Shown: positions 47,300-57,037, counted from the stretch's first letter. The stretch is DNA of 64,000 bases from Streptomyces canus (GCF_030815415.1 NZ_JAUSWW010000001.1:806001-870000); one strand, 5' to 3'. The notes: generated from the sequence alone by a model not told the origin. Translations and numbers: made by a program.

Positions 47300-48502
47300 A
47301 TGTATACGACATTCAACGCGTCGTCGTGGGGACGCGGGAGAAGTGCGGGGGCGCTGGCCGCGGTGACCGCCTTGCTGGCGGCGCTGGTGACGGGACTCGG
47401 CGCCACAGGGACGGCACGGGCGGCAAGCGTGGACGGCGTCAAGGTCGGGCAGTTCGCCGACTGGGACGGAGCCGACCAACAGGGGCAACTGATCCGCGCG
47501 ACAGGGGTGCTGGCTCGCGTGCACACCGCGGGGCGGGTCAAGGACGCCGGAAACATGGTGCAGTACAGCTGGCCCGGCGTGTACTTCGAGGGCCGCGTCC
47601 GCGGCACCGGCGTGGGCATCGTGCTCAACGACTCGGCCGCCGACTACGACGTCCAGATCGACGGAGCCACCGCCGCCACGCTCGTCACGCCCGGCAACAC
47701 CACTCACTGGATCAACGGCCTGTCGAACAGGACACACACCGTCCGGCTCGTGAAGCGCAACGACACTCCTTGGGACACCAGCGCCTTCGGAGGCTTCGTC
47801 GCCGCGCCCGGCGGTGCCGTACTGAGCAAACCGGCCGCCCGCAACCGCCAGATCGAGTTCATCGGCGACTCCCTCACGGTGGGCTACGGCAACCTCTCGA
47901 CCTCGCGCACCTGCACCTCGGACCAGCTCAGGCGGAACACCAACTCCGATGTGAGCTACGGCGCCCTCACCGCCCGGCGGCTGAACGCCGACTACCAGAT
48001 CAACGGCTACTCGGGCCTCGGCATGGTGCGCAACTACAACGGAGGCCGTTCGGACGTCACGTACCGGACCTTCTACGACCGTGCCCTGCTCAACGTGCCG
48101 GGCGACGTCTGGCAGAACCCGGGCACCTGGCGCCCCCAGGTCGTGGTGATCAACCTTGGCACCAACGACTTCTCGACCGCCCTCAACCCCGGTGAGCCGT
48201 GGACACCGGAGAGCCTCGCCGCCGACTACCGCAGCGCCTACGGCAACTTCATCCAGAAACTGCGCACGCGCTACGGGGCCGGCACGACCATCGTGGCCGT
48301 GGGCGCCGGCCAGTACGCCGCCCATGTCCAGCAGGTGGTCAAGGGGCGCAACGACGCCGGCGACAGCCGGGTCCGCTACTGGTTGCTCGACGACTCAGGC
48401 CTGGACTTCCTCGGCTGCGACTGGCACTACTCGGCTCGCGACGACCGGCTCATCGCCGACCGGCTCACCTCGTACCTCGGAGGTCTGCCGACAGGCTGGT
48501 GA
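47300..48502 (+). CDS. Secreted CE2-type acetylxylan esterase
   Basis: The 400-residue protein has a signal peptide (to about ARA, 41), an N-terminal jelly-roll domain (VYFEGRVRGTGVGIVLNDSA), then an SGNH-hydrolase domain. The nucleophile is Ser191 in FIGDSLTVGYG, the oxyanion Asn is in NLGTNDFS, and the base His is in LGCDWHYSARDD. This order is that of carbohydrate esterase family 2, which deacetylates xylan or glucomannan, usually at O-6 of terminal residues. GAGAGGTG precedes ATG 47300. Confidence 0.9.
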   Translation: MYTTFNASSWGRGRSAGALAAVTALLAALVTGLGATGTARAASVDGVKVGQFADWDGADQQGQLIRATGVLARVHTAGRVKDAGNMVQYSWPGVYFEGRVRGTGVGIVLNDSAADYDVQIDGATAATLVTPGNTTHWINGLSNRTHTVRLVKRNDTPWDTSAFGGFVAAPGGAVLSKPAARNRQIEFIGDSLTVGYGNLSTSRTCTSDQLRRNTNSDVSYGALTARRLNADYQINGYSGLGMVRNYNGGRSDVTYRTFYDRALLNVPGDVWQNPGTWRPQVVVINLGTNDFSTALNPGEPWTPESLAADYRSAYGNFIQKLRTRYGAGTTIVAVGAGQYAAHVQQVVKGRNDAGDSRVRYWLLDDSGLDFLGCDWHYSARDDRLIADRLTSYLGGLPTGW

Positions 48503-48625
48503 AGGCCACCGCCCGCCCACGAGCACCACGGATCCGGCCACGGGAAAGCGCTGCGGCCGGACTTCCGACGGAACCGCGTTCAGCCCCGTTGATCGAGCAA
48601 TCACTCGCAGAAGAGGACAGCCTGC

Positions 48626-49732
48626 ATGAGAAGACCTTGGCTTCTCCCCCTGATCGCACTTGTCGCTGCCGCGCTCGGCATGATGGCGGCCGGTGTGACA
48701 CCTGCTTCCGCCGCCTCGACCACGCCTTTGCGGGTCATGCCGTTGGGCGACTCGATAACCTGGGGGGTGGGAAGCAGTACGGGCAACGGCTACCGGGCTC
48801 CGTTATGGAACAAGCTTGCGGCAGACGGCCATCCGCTGGACTTCGTGGGCACGGGGCGGGCCGGTTCGATGTCCGACCCCGACAACGAAGGACACTCCGG
48901 ATACAAGATCCATCAGATCGCCGCGCTGGCTGACGCCTCGCTGACCCGCTACCGGCCCAACGTCGTGGCGCTGATGATCGGCACCAACGACCTCAACGAG
49001 AGCTACCAGGTCTCCACCGCCACCGCCCGGCTGAAGTCGCTGGTCAACCAGATCACCGCCGCTGCCCCCGACGCAACCGTCCTCGTGGCCTCGCTCGTCG
49101 TGTCCACCAGCGGCTCGGAAGAGCAGTACCGCGCCGCGTACAACCAGGCCATCCCCCAGATCGTGAGCGAGGCCCAGGCCGCGGGCAAGCGCGTCGCATA
49201 CGTGGACATGCGCAGCCTGACCACGGCCGACCTGGCCGACGCCCTGCATCCCAACGACTCGGGCTACCAGAAGATGGCAGACGCCTTCCACCGGGGCGTC
49301 CAGTCCGCGGACAACGCCGGATGGCTGAGGAACCCCGCCCCCGCCCCCGCACGCGTGCAGTCCGACTTGGGCGCCAAGTGCCTGGACGTCAACGGCGCCG
49401 GCACCGCCGACGGGACCGCCGTTCAGATCTGGAGCTGCGGCGGTGGTGCCAACCAGCTCTGGTCCGCCTACACCGACGGCACCCTGCGCTCCATGGGCAA
49501 GTGCCTCGACGCCGCCGGCGGGGGTACCGCCAACGGGACCAAGGTGCAGATCTGGGCCTGCCACGGCGGCGCGCAGCAGGTCTGGCAGCCCTACAACGGC
49601 GGCTACCGCAACCCCGCCTCCGGCCGCTGCCTCGATATTCCAGGCTACTCCACGACCGACGGCACACAGCTCCACCTGTGGGACTGCCACGGCGGCTCCA
49701 ACCAGAAGTGGACCGCTCTCACTGCCGGATGA
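48626..49732 (+). CDS. Secreted SGNH (CE3-like) esterase with C-terminal CBM13
   Basis: The 368-residue protein has a signal peptide (to about SAA, 30) and an SGNH domain with LGDSITWGVGS (Ser43), IGTNDLNES and LHPNDSGYQKM (catalytic His). A three-repeat ricin-type CBM13 follows (GAKCLDVNGA, MGKCLDAAGG, SGRCLDIPGY). The domain resembles CE3 acetylxylan esterases. It follows the CE2 gene by 123 nt in the same direction, so the two may be co-transcribed. A 10-bp hairpin follows the stop. Confidence 0.9.
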   Translation: MRRPWLLPLIALVAAALGMMAAGVTPASAASTTPLRVMPLGDSITWGVGSSTGNGYRAPLWNKLAADGHPLDFVGTGRAGSMSDPDNEGHSGYKIHQIAALADASLTRYRPNVVALMIGTNDLNESYQVSTATARLKSLVNQITAAAPDATVLVASLVVSTSGSEEQYRAAYNQAIPQIVSEAQAAGKRVAYVDMRSLTTADLADALHPNDSGYQKMADAFHRGVQSADNAGWLRNPAPAPARVQSDLGAKCLDVNGAGTADGTAVQIWSCGGGANQLWSAYTDGTLRSMGKCLDAAGGGTANGTKVQIWACHGGAQQVWQPYNGGYRNPASGRCLDIPGYSTTDGTQLHLWDCHGGSNQKWTALTAG

Positions 49733-49746
49733 CCCGTCCTCCCGGG

Positions 49747-49771
49747 ACCCGAGCCCTCTCCGGGCTCGGGT
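49747..49771. terminator. Terminator hairpin after CE3-like gene
   Basis: ACCCGAGCCC and GGGCTCGGGT make a perfect 10-bp stem with a 5-nt loop, followed by TTCCTT. Confidence 0.7.
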
Positions 49772-49821
49772 TCCTTGACGATGGCGCCAACTGGCGACCT
49801 GACGCGGGAGGTTGGGGAAGC

Positions 49822-49998
49822 TCAGTGGGGACTGCCCGTCGACGAGTTGTCGTAGGTGCCGTTGGGCTTGGCACGGTAGGGGTAGTGGCCGAGTTTCCGG
49901 CCGCGTCGCACTCGGCGGCCGGCACGCAGCAGCACGGTGACGATGATCAAGATCAGCAGCGTGACCCCGCTGCCGGCGAGTATCAGTGCCGTCTCCAT
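49822..49998 (-). CDS. Small single-helix membrane protein
   Basis: The 58-residue protein METALILAGSGVTLLILIIV then TVLLRAGRRVRRGRKLGHYP has one membrane helix (about 5-25) and a very basic cytoplasmic tail. The ATG at 49998 has no clear ribosome site. Composition and bias look coding. It is convergent to the CE3-like gene and divergent from the next hypothetical gene. Function unknown. Confidence 0.5.
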   Translation of the reverse strand: METALILAGSGVTLLILIIVTVLLRAGRRVRRGRKLGHYPYRAKPNGTYDNSSTGSPH

Positions 49999-50059
49999 CG
50001 GCTGAGTGTATGAGACAAGGGACAGAGGGTCAGCCGAGATACAGCCCGAAGGGCAGCCA

Positions 50060-50482
50060 GTGGCATCACCGAACTCGTATGATCTCGCGGTGAAAATCTG
50101 GACGGAACGCCCTGCCAAGGCCGAGGCCGAAGTGGTCGTTCGCCGCTACTTCAACCTGCTCCGAGCCGGGAGGATCGCTGAGGCCGAACAACTCATCGAT
50201 CACTACCCGGTCCGGCATGTGCTCAAGTCGCTGTGGACCGGTTCCGTCGAAGCGAGCGCCGATGAGGACGAGGCGAGCGGCAGCCTCGCTGCCGACGAGT
50301 GGAGGCAGGACCTGTCCTGGCTCGGCGAACTCGATCTCGCGGACTTCCACTGGGGTCACACCGGCAGCCATGTCAACGTTGAGATCACCTACCACGCGCA
50401 GGTAATCGAGGTGGCATTGGGCTTCTGGGTCAGGCCCACCGACGCCGGCTGGGTCGTCACGGGGCCGGCCACGTACTGGTAG
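50060..50482 (+). CDS. Hypothetical NTF2-like small protein
   Basis: The protein is about 140 residues. AEVVVRRYFNLLRAGRIAEA and HYPVRHVLKSLWTGSVEAS suggest a helix-start alpha-beta cone (NTF2-like) fold, and EVALGFWVRPTDAGWVVTGP ends it. GTG 50060 follows AAGGGC; GTG 50090 and a longer start at 50006 are possible. No function is visible. The same frame stays open past the stop with coding-like residues (WLAFDDLRWDGGLIAEVEAE) to about 50700. Confidence 0.6.
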   Translation: MASPNSYDLAVKIWTERPAKAEAEVVVRRYFNLLRAGRIAEAEQLIDHYPVRHVLKSLWTGSVEASADEDEASGSLAADEWRQDLSWLGELDLADFHWGHTGSHVNVEITYHAQVIEVALGFWVRPTDAGWVVTGPATYW

Positions 50483-50678
50483 GACACGGAAGAGCAGCAC
50501 GATCCAGGTGTCAGCGCAATTCTCCCGCTGGCGAACCGTCACAAGCTGTCGATCAAGGACCCGACCGGCCCGAGCACCCCGCCCCCGCCCACCGGCCACT
50601 GGTTGGCGTTCGACGACCTGCGGTGGGATGGCGGCTTGATCGCGGAAGTCGAGGCGGAGCTGACTCTGAAGGCCGCAT

Positions 50679-50692
50679 TCGAAGCGCTTCGA
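50679..50692. promoter_or_regulatory. LacI-type operator (GAAGCGCTTC)
   Basis: TCGAAGCGCTTCGA is a perfect palindrome with the central CG typical of LacI-family sites. It is the first of four near-identical copies in the window. Confidence 0.6.
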
Positions 50693-50799
50693 CGATGCAT
50701 CCTTCCTCAGAGACTGTCAACGGGCCCTATAGAGGAAAGCGTCTCGCGGTAGGACCCCTTGATTCATACGAAACTCGTCCGTTACCTTGCGCTGGGAGT

Positions 50800-50809
50800 G
50801 AAGCGCTTC
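50800..50809. promoter_or_regulatory. LacI-type operator (GAAGCGCTTC)
   Basis: TGAAGCGCTTCGA is a second copy 120 nt downstream of the first, ahead of the decayed LacI/GH42 remnants and about 640 nt before GH43. Confidence 0.55.
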
Positions 50810-50879
50810 GACAGTGCCGTAGGAAGGCCGCCGCCGTCCGTCAGCGGGCCTGCGGCCCTGTGCCCGGAGCAGCTCGCCG

Positions 50880-51076
50880 AGCCACACGCACCCGCGCCCA
50901 CCACCGTCTTCGGCCCCGCAGAGGAACTGGGCCGCGTCGCGGCCCAGCAGATGATCGACTGGCCGAACGCCGCCCTACCAGGCGAACGGCCCGAGGACGA
51001 ACGAGTACCGCTGTCACTGGCCCTGACGGCTCGACAGAGCACGACTCGACTTCCCGTACCCGAGGAACCCTCATGA
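50880..51076 (+). pseudogene. LacI-family regulator C-terminal remnant
   Basis: TTVFGPAEELGRVAAQQMID and ERVPLSLALTARQSTTRLP match the closing region of LacI proteins (TTVxQPxEExGxxA...LxxRxST). No helix-turn-helix or ligand domain precedes it. Only this tail survives, so the gene is dead. Confidence 0.6.
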
Positions 51077-51180
51077 CGACTCGCCACCGACCGCCCGGGT
51101 GGCCTGGCCTTGGGCGGGGACTACAACCCCGAGCAGTGGGACGAGCCGGTGGCCACCCCGGGGGCCACGGCCTGGGCCAC
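51073..51180 (+). pseudogene. GH42 beta-galactosidase N-terminal remnant
   Basis: ATG 51073 is followed, after a frameshift at about codon 8, by GGLALGGDYNPEQWDEPV, the characteristic start of GH42 enzymes. The coding signal ends within about 30 residues. This looks like the 5' stub of a deleted beta-galactosidase gene. Confidence 0.6.
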
Positions 51181-51237
51181 GAGGCGGTGGCGGGGGTGAA
51201 GCGTCGCCGTCGCGCGGTTTCCGGGGCGGCGCCGAGG

Positions 51238-51402
51238 CCCCACCTGCGGGACACCGCCGCATCTGTCGACCTGCTCTACCCCTCGGCCAGCCGGGCCGTT
51301 CCCGCCTGGAGTCCCGACACGGCCGAGCTGAGCCTGACCCTGCCCACCGCGCCGTCCGCCGTCCTGCTCCGCGTCACCCCCACCGGCCCCGGCGCTCCCT
51401 GA
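51238..51402 (+). pseudogene. C-terminal tail of a glycoside hydrolase
   Basis: VDLLYPSASRAVPAWSPDTA then ELSLTLPTAPSAVLLRVTP resembles the final beta-domain of alpha-galactosidase or related glycosidases. It abuts the GH42 stub with no catalytic sequence between. A large internal deletion is the simplest reading. Family assignment is weak. Confidence 0.4.
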
Positions 51403-51445
51403 CCCACCGCCCGCGACACGAACCGAACCGACGAGAGGACCTCGG

Positions 51446-52957
51446 GTGCCCCCTCTGCACCAGCCGCACGAACGCCCCACGAACCCCGTGATCCCTGGCT
51501 TCCACCCCGACCCCAGCGTCTGCCGCGTCGGCGACGACTACTACCTCGCCTGCTCCAGCTTCGAGTACTTCCCCGGCGTACCCCTCTTCCACAGCCGTGA
51601 CCTGGTGCACTGGACACCGATCGGGCACGCCCTGGACCGGCCGGAGCAACTGCCTCTGGCGGAGGCTTCGTCCTCGGGCGGGATCTACGCCCCTACCCTG
51701 CGCCACCACGACGGCCGCTTCTGGCTGATGGTCACCAACTGCAGCGAGGGCGGCGGCAATCTGATCGTCACGGCCACCGACCCCGCCGGACCGTGGTCGG
51801 ACCCCGTCTGGGCGCCCGGTGTCCCCGGCATCGACCCCGACCTGGTCTGGGACGAGGACGGCACCTGCTGGTGCACGGTCGCCGGAGTCTCACAGGTCCG
51901 TATCGACCCGTCCACCGGACAGACGTACGGCACACCGCACAGCCTCTGGTCCGGCAGGCCCGGCACCAAAGCACCGGAGGCCCCGCACCTGTACCGGATC
52001 GGCGAGTACTGGTACCTGCTCATCGCCGAGGGCGGCACCGAGCGCTGCCACGGCGTCTCGATCGCCCGCGGCCGTACGCCCGCCGGTCCGTTCGAGCCGT
52101 GTCCGGACAACCCGATCCTCACTCACCGCGGCACCGACCACCCCGTCCAGAACACCGGGCACGCCGACCTGGTCCAGGGCCCCGACGGCTCCTGGTGGAT
52201 GGTGCTGCTCGGCGTCCGCCCGGGCGGCGGCACGCCGGGCTGGCACGTTCTCGGGCGGGAGACCTTCCTGGCCCCCGTGACCTGGGTGGACGACTGGCCG
52301 GTCGTCGGCGAGGTCGCCCTGGATTTGCCCGAGCTTCCGTGGCCGCTTTATCCCGGCCCTGTCGAGGAGCAGCGGGACGACTTCGAGCTCGCCGGACTGC
52401 GACCGTCCTGGATCTCCGTGCGCGACCGGCCCGCCGAACACTGCACCACCAAGGCGCGTCCCGGTTGGCTGACGCTCCGGGCACGGGGCAGTTCCCTGGA
52501 CGAACCCGACGTGGTGTTCACCGGCAGGCGCCAGCAGCACCCGGCGTGCCGGGCACGCACGCTGGTCGATGCCGCGGAGGGCAGCGGCGGCCTCGCCGTC
52601 CGGCTCGACGAGCGGCACCACTACGCGATCGAGGTGTCCGGCACGCAGGTCCACGTGACCGCGCGCGTCGGCTCGTTGCGGACAGTCGTCGCCACGCACC
52701 CCGTGCCCGCCGGGCCGGTGATCCTCGGCGTCACGATCACGGCCCCGCCGCCTCCGCACGGACCGTGCACCGGACCCGACGTCGTCTCCCTCGGTGTCGA
52801 GCAGCCCGACTGCACGTTCACCGAACTCGCGGCCCTCGACGGCCGCTACCTGTCGACCGAGGTCGCCGGCGGCTTCACCGGCCGGGTCATCGGCATGTAC
52901 GCCGCGCAGGACACCGTCCACTTCGACTGGTTCGACTACGCGCCCCTCAAGGGCTGA
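51446..52957 (+). CDS. Intracellular GH43 beta-xylosidase/arabinofuranosidase
   Basis: The 503-residue protein starts at GTG 51446 after GAGAGGAC. The propeller begins NPVIPGFHPDPSVCRVGDDY with base Asp in HPDPS; GIDPDLVWDEDG carries the modulating Asp and TKAPEAPHLYRIG the acid Glu. A C-terminal beta-sandwich (about 330-503) is typical of GH43 beta-xylosidases. No signal peptide is seen, so it should act on oligosaccharides imported into the cell. It precedes a secreted GH5 by 34 nt in the same direction; LacI-type sites lie upstream. Confidence 0.92.
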   Translation: MPPLHQPHERPTNPVIPGFHPDPSVCRVGDDYYLACSSFEYFPGVPLFHSRDLVHWTPIGHALDRPEQLPLAEASSSGGIYAPTLRHHDGRFWLMVTNCSEGGGNLIVTATDPAGPWSDPVWAPGVPGIDPDLVWDEDGTCWCTVAGVSQVRIDPSTGQTYGTPHSLWSGRPGTKAPEAPHLYRIGEYWYLLIAEGGTERCHGVSIARGRTPAGPFEPCPDNPILTHRGTDHPVQNTGHADLVQGPDGSWWMVLLGVRPGGGTPGWHVLGRETFLAPVTWVDDWPVVGEVALDLPELPWPLYPGPVEEQRDDFELAGLRPSWISVRDRPAEHCTTKARPGWLTLRARGSSLDEPDVVFTGRRQQHPACRARTLVDAAEGSGGLAVRLDERHHYAIEVSGTQVHVTARVGSLRTVVATHPVPAGPVILGVTITAPPPPHGPCTGPDVVSLGVEQPDCTFTELAALDGRYLSTEVAGGFTGRVIGMYAAQDTVHFDWFDYAPLKG

Positions 52958-52991
52958 ACCGCCGCACAGACACGACCGAAAGGAACGACGC

Positions 52992-54746
52992 GTGAAGCCG
53001 ATACGGCAACCCGCACACCACCGCGGCCGCGGCCCAGGCGCCCTGGCGGCTCTGCTGCTGAGCCTGGTCGTCATGTTGGGGCTGACCGGCGGCACCGCGC
53101 TGGCCGCGCCCGACGGCACGGACAAGGCGTCGGCGTCGGCGATCAGAGTTCCGGCTTCCGCCATGGAGGCCGTCGCGAAGATGCAGCCCAGCTGGAACCT
53201 GGGCAACACCCTGGACGCGATACCCAATGAGGATTCCTGGGGCAATGGGCAGACCAGCAAAGCGACGTTCGAGAAGATCGCCAAGGACGGGTTCCGCAGC
53301 GTCCGCATCCCGGTGACCTGGAGCGATCACCAGTCCGCCACCGCGCCGTACACCGTCGACGCCACCTACATGGCCCGCGTCAAGCAGCTCGCCGACTGGG
53401 CGCAGGACAGCGGCCTGTACGTCGTGCTCAACGTCCACCACGACTCGTGGATGTGGGTCTCGAAGATGTCCACCGACCACGACAACGTGGTCGCCCGCTT
53501 CAACGCCACCTGGAAGCAGATCGCCGCGGCGTTCCGCAACGAGCCGCGCTCCCTGCTCTTCGAGGGCATCAACGAGCCGCAGTTCGACAACGCCACGCCC
53601 GCGCAGAAGACCGAGTTCCTGAGCGAACTCCAGCTCTCCTTCCACTCGATCGTCCGCTCCTCGGGCGGCGGGAACGCGAACCGTATGTTGTCGCTGACCA
53701 CGCAGTTCGGCAGTAGCGACCAGGCCCTCATGGATGACCTGTTCAAGACGATCTCCTCGCTGAACGACCGTCAGCTCGTGGCGCAGGTGCACTTCTACAG
53801 CTGGTACCCGTTCAGCGTGAACGTCGCGGGCGGCACTCGCTACGACGACGTCGCGCAGAAGAACCTGGAGGACTCGTTCGCCGCCATGCACCGCACCTTC
53901 GTCGCCGAGGGCATCCCGCTCTACATCGGCGAGTACGGTCTGCTCGAGTACCCCAATCACTTCCACCCCTCCCGCGTCGAGCGCGGCGAGGCGCTGAAGT
54001 ACTACGAGCACGTGGGCTACGGAGCGCGCAGGTACGGCCTCACCACCGCCCTGTGGGACCCGTTCTCGTACCTGAACCGCGACACCCTCGAGTGGCGTGA
54101 CCCGGCCCTGTTCGCCGCTATCAAGTCGAGCTGGACCACCCGCTCGGGCACGGCCTCCTTCGACAAGGTCTTCGTGCCGAAGTCCAGTCCGGTCGCCGCC
54201 CAGTCGCTCACCCTCAGCCTCAACGGCACGTCCTTCCGTGGGGTGTGGCAGGGCGAGACCCGACTGCTCCCGGGACGGGACTACACCGTCTCCGGCAGCA
54301 CGCTGACCTTCACCGCCAAGGCGCTGACCCGCCTGGTCGGCAACCGCGCATACGGCGTCAACTCGACGCTCCAGGCCCGGTTCACCCGTGGGGTGCCCTG
54401 GAGCATCGACATCGTCACCAACGACGTTCCGGTGCTGTCGGACGCCACCGGGACGCCGGAATCGTTCACGGTTCCCTCCCAGTACCGGGGCAACGACCTG
54501 GCGACGATGCACGCCACGTACGCCGACGGCGGCAACGCGGGCCCGACCGACTGGACGCCGTACCAGGAGTTCAACAAGGCGTTCTCGCCCGACTACGCGA
54601 ACGGGACGATCATCCTGACGCCCGAGTTCCTCAAGACGCTCCGCGACGGGGAACCGGCGACGCTGGTCTTCCACTTCTACAGCGGCGCCAAGGTCACCTA
54701 CCACGTCACCAGGTCCGGAAGCTCGGTCACCGGCACAGTCTCCTGA
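52992..54746 (+). CDS. Secreted GH5 endoglucanase/xyloglucanase with X2 and CBM46-like domains
   Basis: The 584-residue protein starts at GTG 52992 after AAAGGA, with a signal peptide to about LAAPDG (40). The GH5 barrel has acid/base Glu195 (FEGINEPQF) and nucleophile Glu314 (YIGEYGLLEY). An X2 immunoglobulin-like module at about 370-460 (LSLNGTSFRGVWQGETRLLP) is followed by a CBM46-like end (about 465-584). GH5-X2-CBM46 proteins known from bacilli cut beta-glucans and often xyloglucan. Neighbouring GH29, GH42, GH1 and GH31 genes favour a xyloglucan role. Confidence 0.9.
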   Translation: MKPIRQPAHHRGRGPGALAALLLSLVVMLGLTGGTALAAPDGTDKASASAIRVPASAMEAVAKMQPSWNLGNTLDAIPNEDSWGNGQTSKATFEKIAKDGFRSVRIPVTWSDHQSATAPYTVDATYMARVKQLADWAQDSGLYVVLNVHHDSWMWVSKMSTDHDNVVARFNATWKQIAAAFRNEPRSLLFEGINEPQFDNATPAQKTEFLSELQLSFHSIVRSSGGGNANRMLSLTTQFGSSDQALMDDLFKTISSLNDRQLVAQVHFYSWYPFSVNVAGGTRYDDVAQKNLEDSFAAMHRTFVAEGIPLYIGEYGLLEYPNHFHPSRVERGEALKYYEHVGYGARRYGLTTALWDPFSYLNRDTLEWRDPALFAAIKSSWTTRSGTASFDKVFVPKSSPVAAQSLTLSLNGTSFRGVWQGETRLLPGRDYTVSGSTLTFTAKALTRLVGNRAYGVNSTLQARFTRGVPWSIDIVTNDVPVLSDATGTPESFTVPSQYRGNDLATMHATYADGGNAGPTDWTPYQEFNKAFSPDYANGTIILTPEFLKTLRDGEPATLVFHFYSGAKVTYHVTRSGSSVTGTVS

Positions 54747-54766
54747 CCGGCCACCCCTTTCAGCCT

Positions 54767-54790
54767 GGCCGCCCGCTCCCCCGGGCGGCC
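54767..54790. terminator. Terminator hairpin after GH5
   Basis: GGCCGCCCG and CGGGCGGCC form a perfect 9-bp stem with a 6-nt loop 20 nt after the GH5 stop. Confidence 0.65.
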
Positions 54791-54904
54791 GGGCCGGCGC
54801 TTACCAGTCCCCGGACGCCTCCCCGGTGTGCCGGAAGGTGTGGATGGGGTCAGCCTGGATACGCGGACCCAAGAGCCTGGATCCATCCGGAAGGTATGTG
54901 CGCC

Positions 54905-55390
54905 ATGGGAAGCCAGAACGACGATGTCATGGGTGACGAGGTCTACCAGCCCCAAGGCACCGACGACCGTGAGGACGAGGGCGCCCTGGATCCGGAGGAC
55001 ACGCTCAGTGACCGGGGCAGCGACCCCTACGACGAAGGCTGGTCGCCCCCGGAGCGTCCGCTCGCCGTGGATCATCAGGGCACCACCGGTCGTGAGCAGC
55101 TCGAGGGCGAGAGTCTGGACCAGAGGCTGGCCGAGGAGCGTACGGATCCGGCGCTGGAGGAGCCAGGCGCGGACGATCTCGTAGGGGACCTGTCGGGCGG
55201 GCAGGGGGATCCGCTGGACGCGGAGGTGGGTGCGGACCGGGCGGGCCGCCTCGTGGCTCCGGACGAAGGCGCGCGCGAGGACGCCGAGAAGGACATGATC
55301 GCCGACGACATCGGCATCGGCGGCGGCGCGGCCTCCGCGGAAGAGGCCGCCGTCCACCGTGTCCCGGACGAGGACGACATCTTGCCGTAG
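54905..55390 (+). CDS. DUF5709-family acidic protein
   Basis: The 161-residue, highly acidic, low-complexity protein reads [40 protein letters not shown] and [14 protein letters not shown]. It matches my memory of actinomycete DUF5709 proteins, largely disordered. ATG 54905 is preferred over 54896 because GGAAGG then has normal spacing. It is monocistronic and not obviously tied to the carbohydrate genes. Function unknown. Confidence 0.85.
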   Translation: MGSQNDDVMGDEVYQPQGTDDREDEGALDPEDTLSDRGSDPYDEGWSPPERPLAVDHQGTTGREQLEGESLDQRLAEERTDPALEEPGADDLVGDLSGGQGDPLDAEVGADRAGRLVAPDEGAREDAEKDMIADDIGIGGGAASAEEAAVHRVPDEDDILP

Positions 55391-55451
55391 CTCTCGTGCC
55401 CCCCTTTTCCGAACGCCGTGTCCCCACGGCCTTTACGTACGGGAGGTCTCT

Positions 55452-56012
55452 ATGGATTCCGACGCCGCGCGCGCTACCTCCGCCTCACCCGGCAGCCACC
55501 ACTCGGACGTCACTCTGCGGGTGAACGGCAAGCCGCACACGCTCACCGTCGACCACCGTTCCGTTCTGCTGGACGTGCTGCGTGAGGACCTCGACCTCAT
55601 CGGCGCCAAAAAGGGCTGTGACCACGGCCAGTGCGGCGCCTGCACGGTCCTGGTCGACGGCCGCCGTGCCAACAGCTGCCTGCTGCCCGCCGTCGCCCTC
55701 GACGGCGGCGACATCACGACCGTCGAAGGAGTCTCGGGGGACGGCGAGGACCTCCATCCGCTCCAGCGCGCCTTCCTGGACCGCGACGCCTTTCAGTGCG
55801 GCTACTGCACCCCGGGACAGATCTGCAGTGCCCTGGGCGCGGTCGCCGAGGCGGCGGCCGGCCATCCCTCCCACGTCACCGACCCCGCCGTCCCCTCCGG
55901 GCAGCCCGTACCGCTGGGCGCGGACGAGATCCGTGAGCGGCTCAGCGGCAACCTCTGCCGCTGCGGCGCCTACCCGCACATCGTCGAAGCCGTCCAGGAC
56001 GTGATCTCGTGA
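55452..56012 (+). CDS. paoA: PaoA-like [2Fe-2S] subunit of molybdenum aldehyde oxidoreductase
   Basis: The 186-residue protein has two [2Fe-2S] clusters: a plant-type ferredoxin motif [18 protein letters not shown] and a helical motif QCGYCTPGQ with [11 protein letters not shown]. It passes electrons from the molybdenum centre to FAD. GGGAGG precedes ATG 55452. Its stop overlaps the FAD-subunit start by 4 nt, and the three genes are in the order [2Fe-2S], FAD, Mo, as in paoABC/yagTSR. No Tat signal is evident, so the enzyme may stay in the cytoplasm, unlike E. coli PaoABC. Confidence 0.9.
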   Translation: MDSDAARATSASPGSHHSDVTLRVNGKPHTLTVDHRSVLLDVLREDLDLIGAKKGCDHGQCGACTVLVDGRRANSCLLPAVALDGGDITTVEGVSGDGEDLHPLQRAFLDRDAFQCGYCTPGQICSALGAVAEAAAGHPSHVTDPAVPSGQPVPLGADEIRERLSGNLCRCGAYPHIVEAVQDVIS

Positions 56013-57001
56013 AGCCCTTCGGATACATCCGCGCGGGCAGCGCCGAGGAGGCGGCCGACGCCTACGCCTCGCATCCCGGCGCGCGGTATCTCGGCGGCGG
56101 CACCAATCTCGTCGATCTGATGAAGCTCGGCGTGGAAGAGCCGACCACCCTCGTCGACGTCAGCCGGCTGCCCCTGGACTCGGTGGAGGCGCTGCCCGAC
56201 GGCGGGCTGCGGATCGGGGCCACCGTCCGCAACAGCGACCTCGCGGCCCACCCTCTGGTCCGTGACCGCTACCCGGTGCTCTCACAGGCGCTGCTCGCAG
56301 GCGCCTCCGGACAACTGCGCAACATCGCCACCACGGGCGGCAACCTTCTCCAGCGCACCCGCTGCCCCTATTTCCAGGACACCGGCAAACCCTGCAACAA
56401 ACGCGAGCCCGGCAGCGGCTGCGGCGCCCGGGACGGCGTCCATCGCGACCACGCGGTGCTCGGGCATTCGCCGCAGTGCGTCGCCACGCATCCCTCCGAC
56501 ATGGCCGTGGCCCTGTCCGCCCTCGACGCACGCGTCGAGTTGTACGGGACCGACGGCGAACGCTCCGTGCCCGCCGCCGAGTTCCATCGGCTGCCCGGTG
56601 ACCACCCTGAGCGTGACACCGAGATCCGCCCCGGCGAACTCATCACCGCGGTCGTCCTGCCGGCCGCCGCGGCCGGGCTGCCGTCGCTCTATCGCAAGGC
56701 CCGCGACCGCGCCTCGTACGCCTTCGCCCTCGCCTCCGTCGCCGTGGTCCTGCACACCGGCGACGGCGTCGTCCAGCACGCCGGGATCGCTTTCGGCGCG
56801 CTGGCCCACCGGCCCTGGCGCGCCCGGCGCGCGGAGGAAGCCCTGCTGGGCGCCGCTCCCACGATGGCCGCCTTCGAGCGTGCCGTGGACCTCGAACTCG
56901 CCGCCGCCCAGCCCCTGCGCGACAACGCGTACAAAGTGCGTCTGGCCCGCAATCTCGCCCTCGACGTCCTGACCAGGCTGGCGCCGCCGACCGACACCTG
57001 A
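56009..57001 (+). CDS. paoB: PaoB-like FAD subunit
   Basis: The 330-residue FAD-binding subunit has [20 protein letters not shown] and the later [16 protein letters not shown], typical FAD contacts. The insertion [20 protein letters not shown] then C adds cysteines that in PaoB/YagS ligate a [4Fe-4S] cluster. It takes electrons from the iron-sulphur subunit and hands them to an acceptor. Translation is coupled to the previous gene (GTGA overlap). Confidence 0.92.
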   Translation: MKPFGYIRAGSAEEAADAYASHPGARYLGGGTNLVDLMKLGVEEPTTLVDVSRLPLDSVEALPDGGLRIGATVRNSDLAAHPLVRDRYPVLSQALLAGASGQLRNIATTGGNLLQRTRCPYFQDTGKPCNKREPGSGCGARDGVHRDHAVLGHSPQCVATHPSDMAVALSALDARVELYGTDGERSVPAAEFHRLPGDHPERDTEIRPGELITAVVLPAAAAGLPSLYRKARDRASYAFALASVAVVLHTGDGVVQHAGIAFGALAHRPWRARRAEEALLGAAPTMAAFERAVDLELAAAQPLRDNAYKVRLARNLALDVLTRLAPPTDT

Positions 57002-57037
57002 CAGCCGACTCGCCACTGGCAGCCCCAGGAGGACTCC

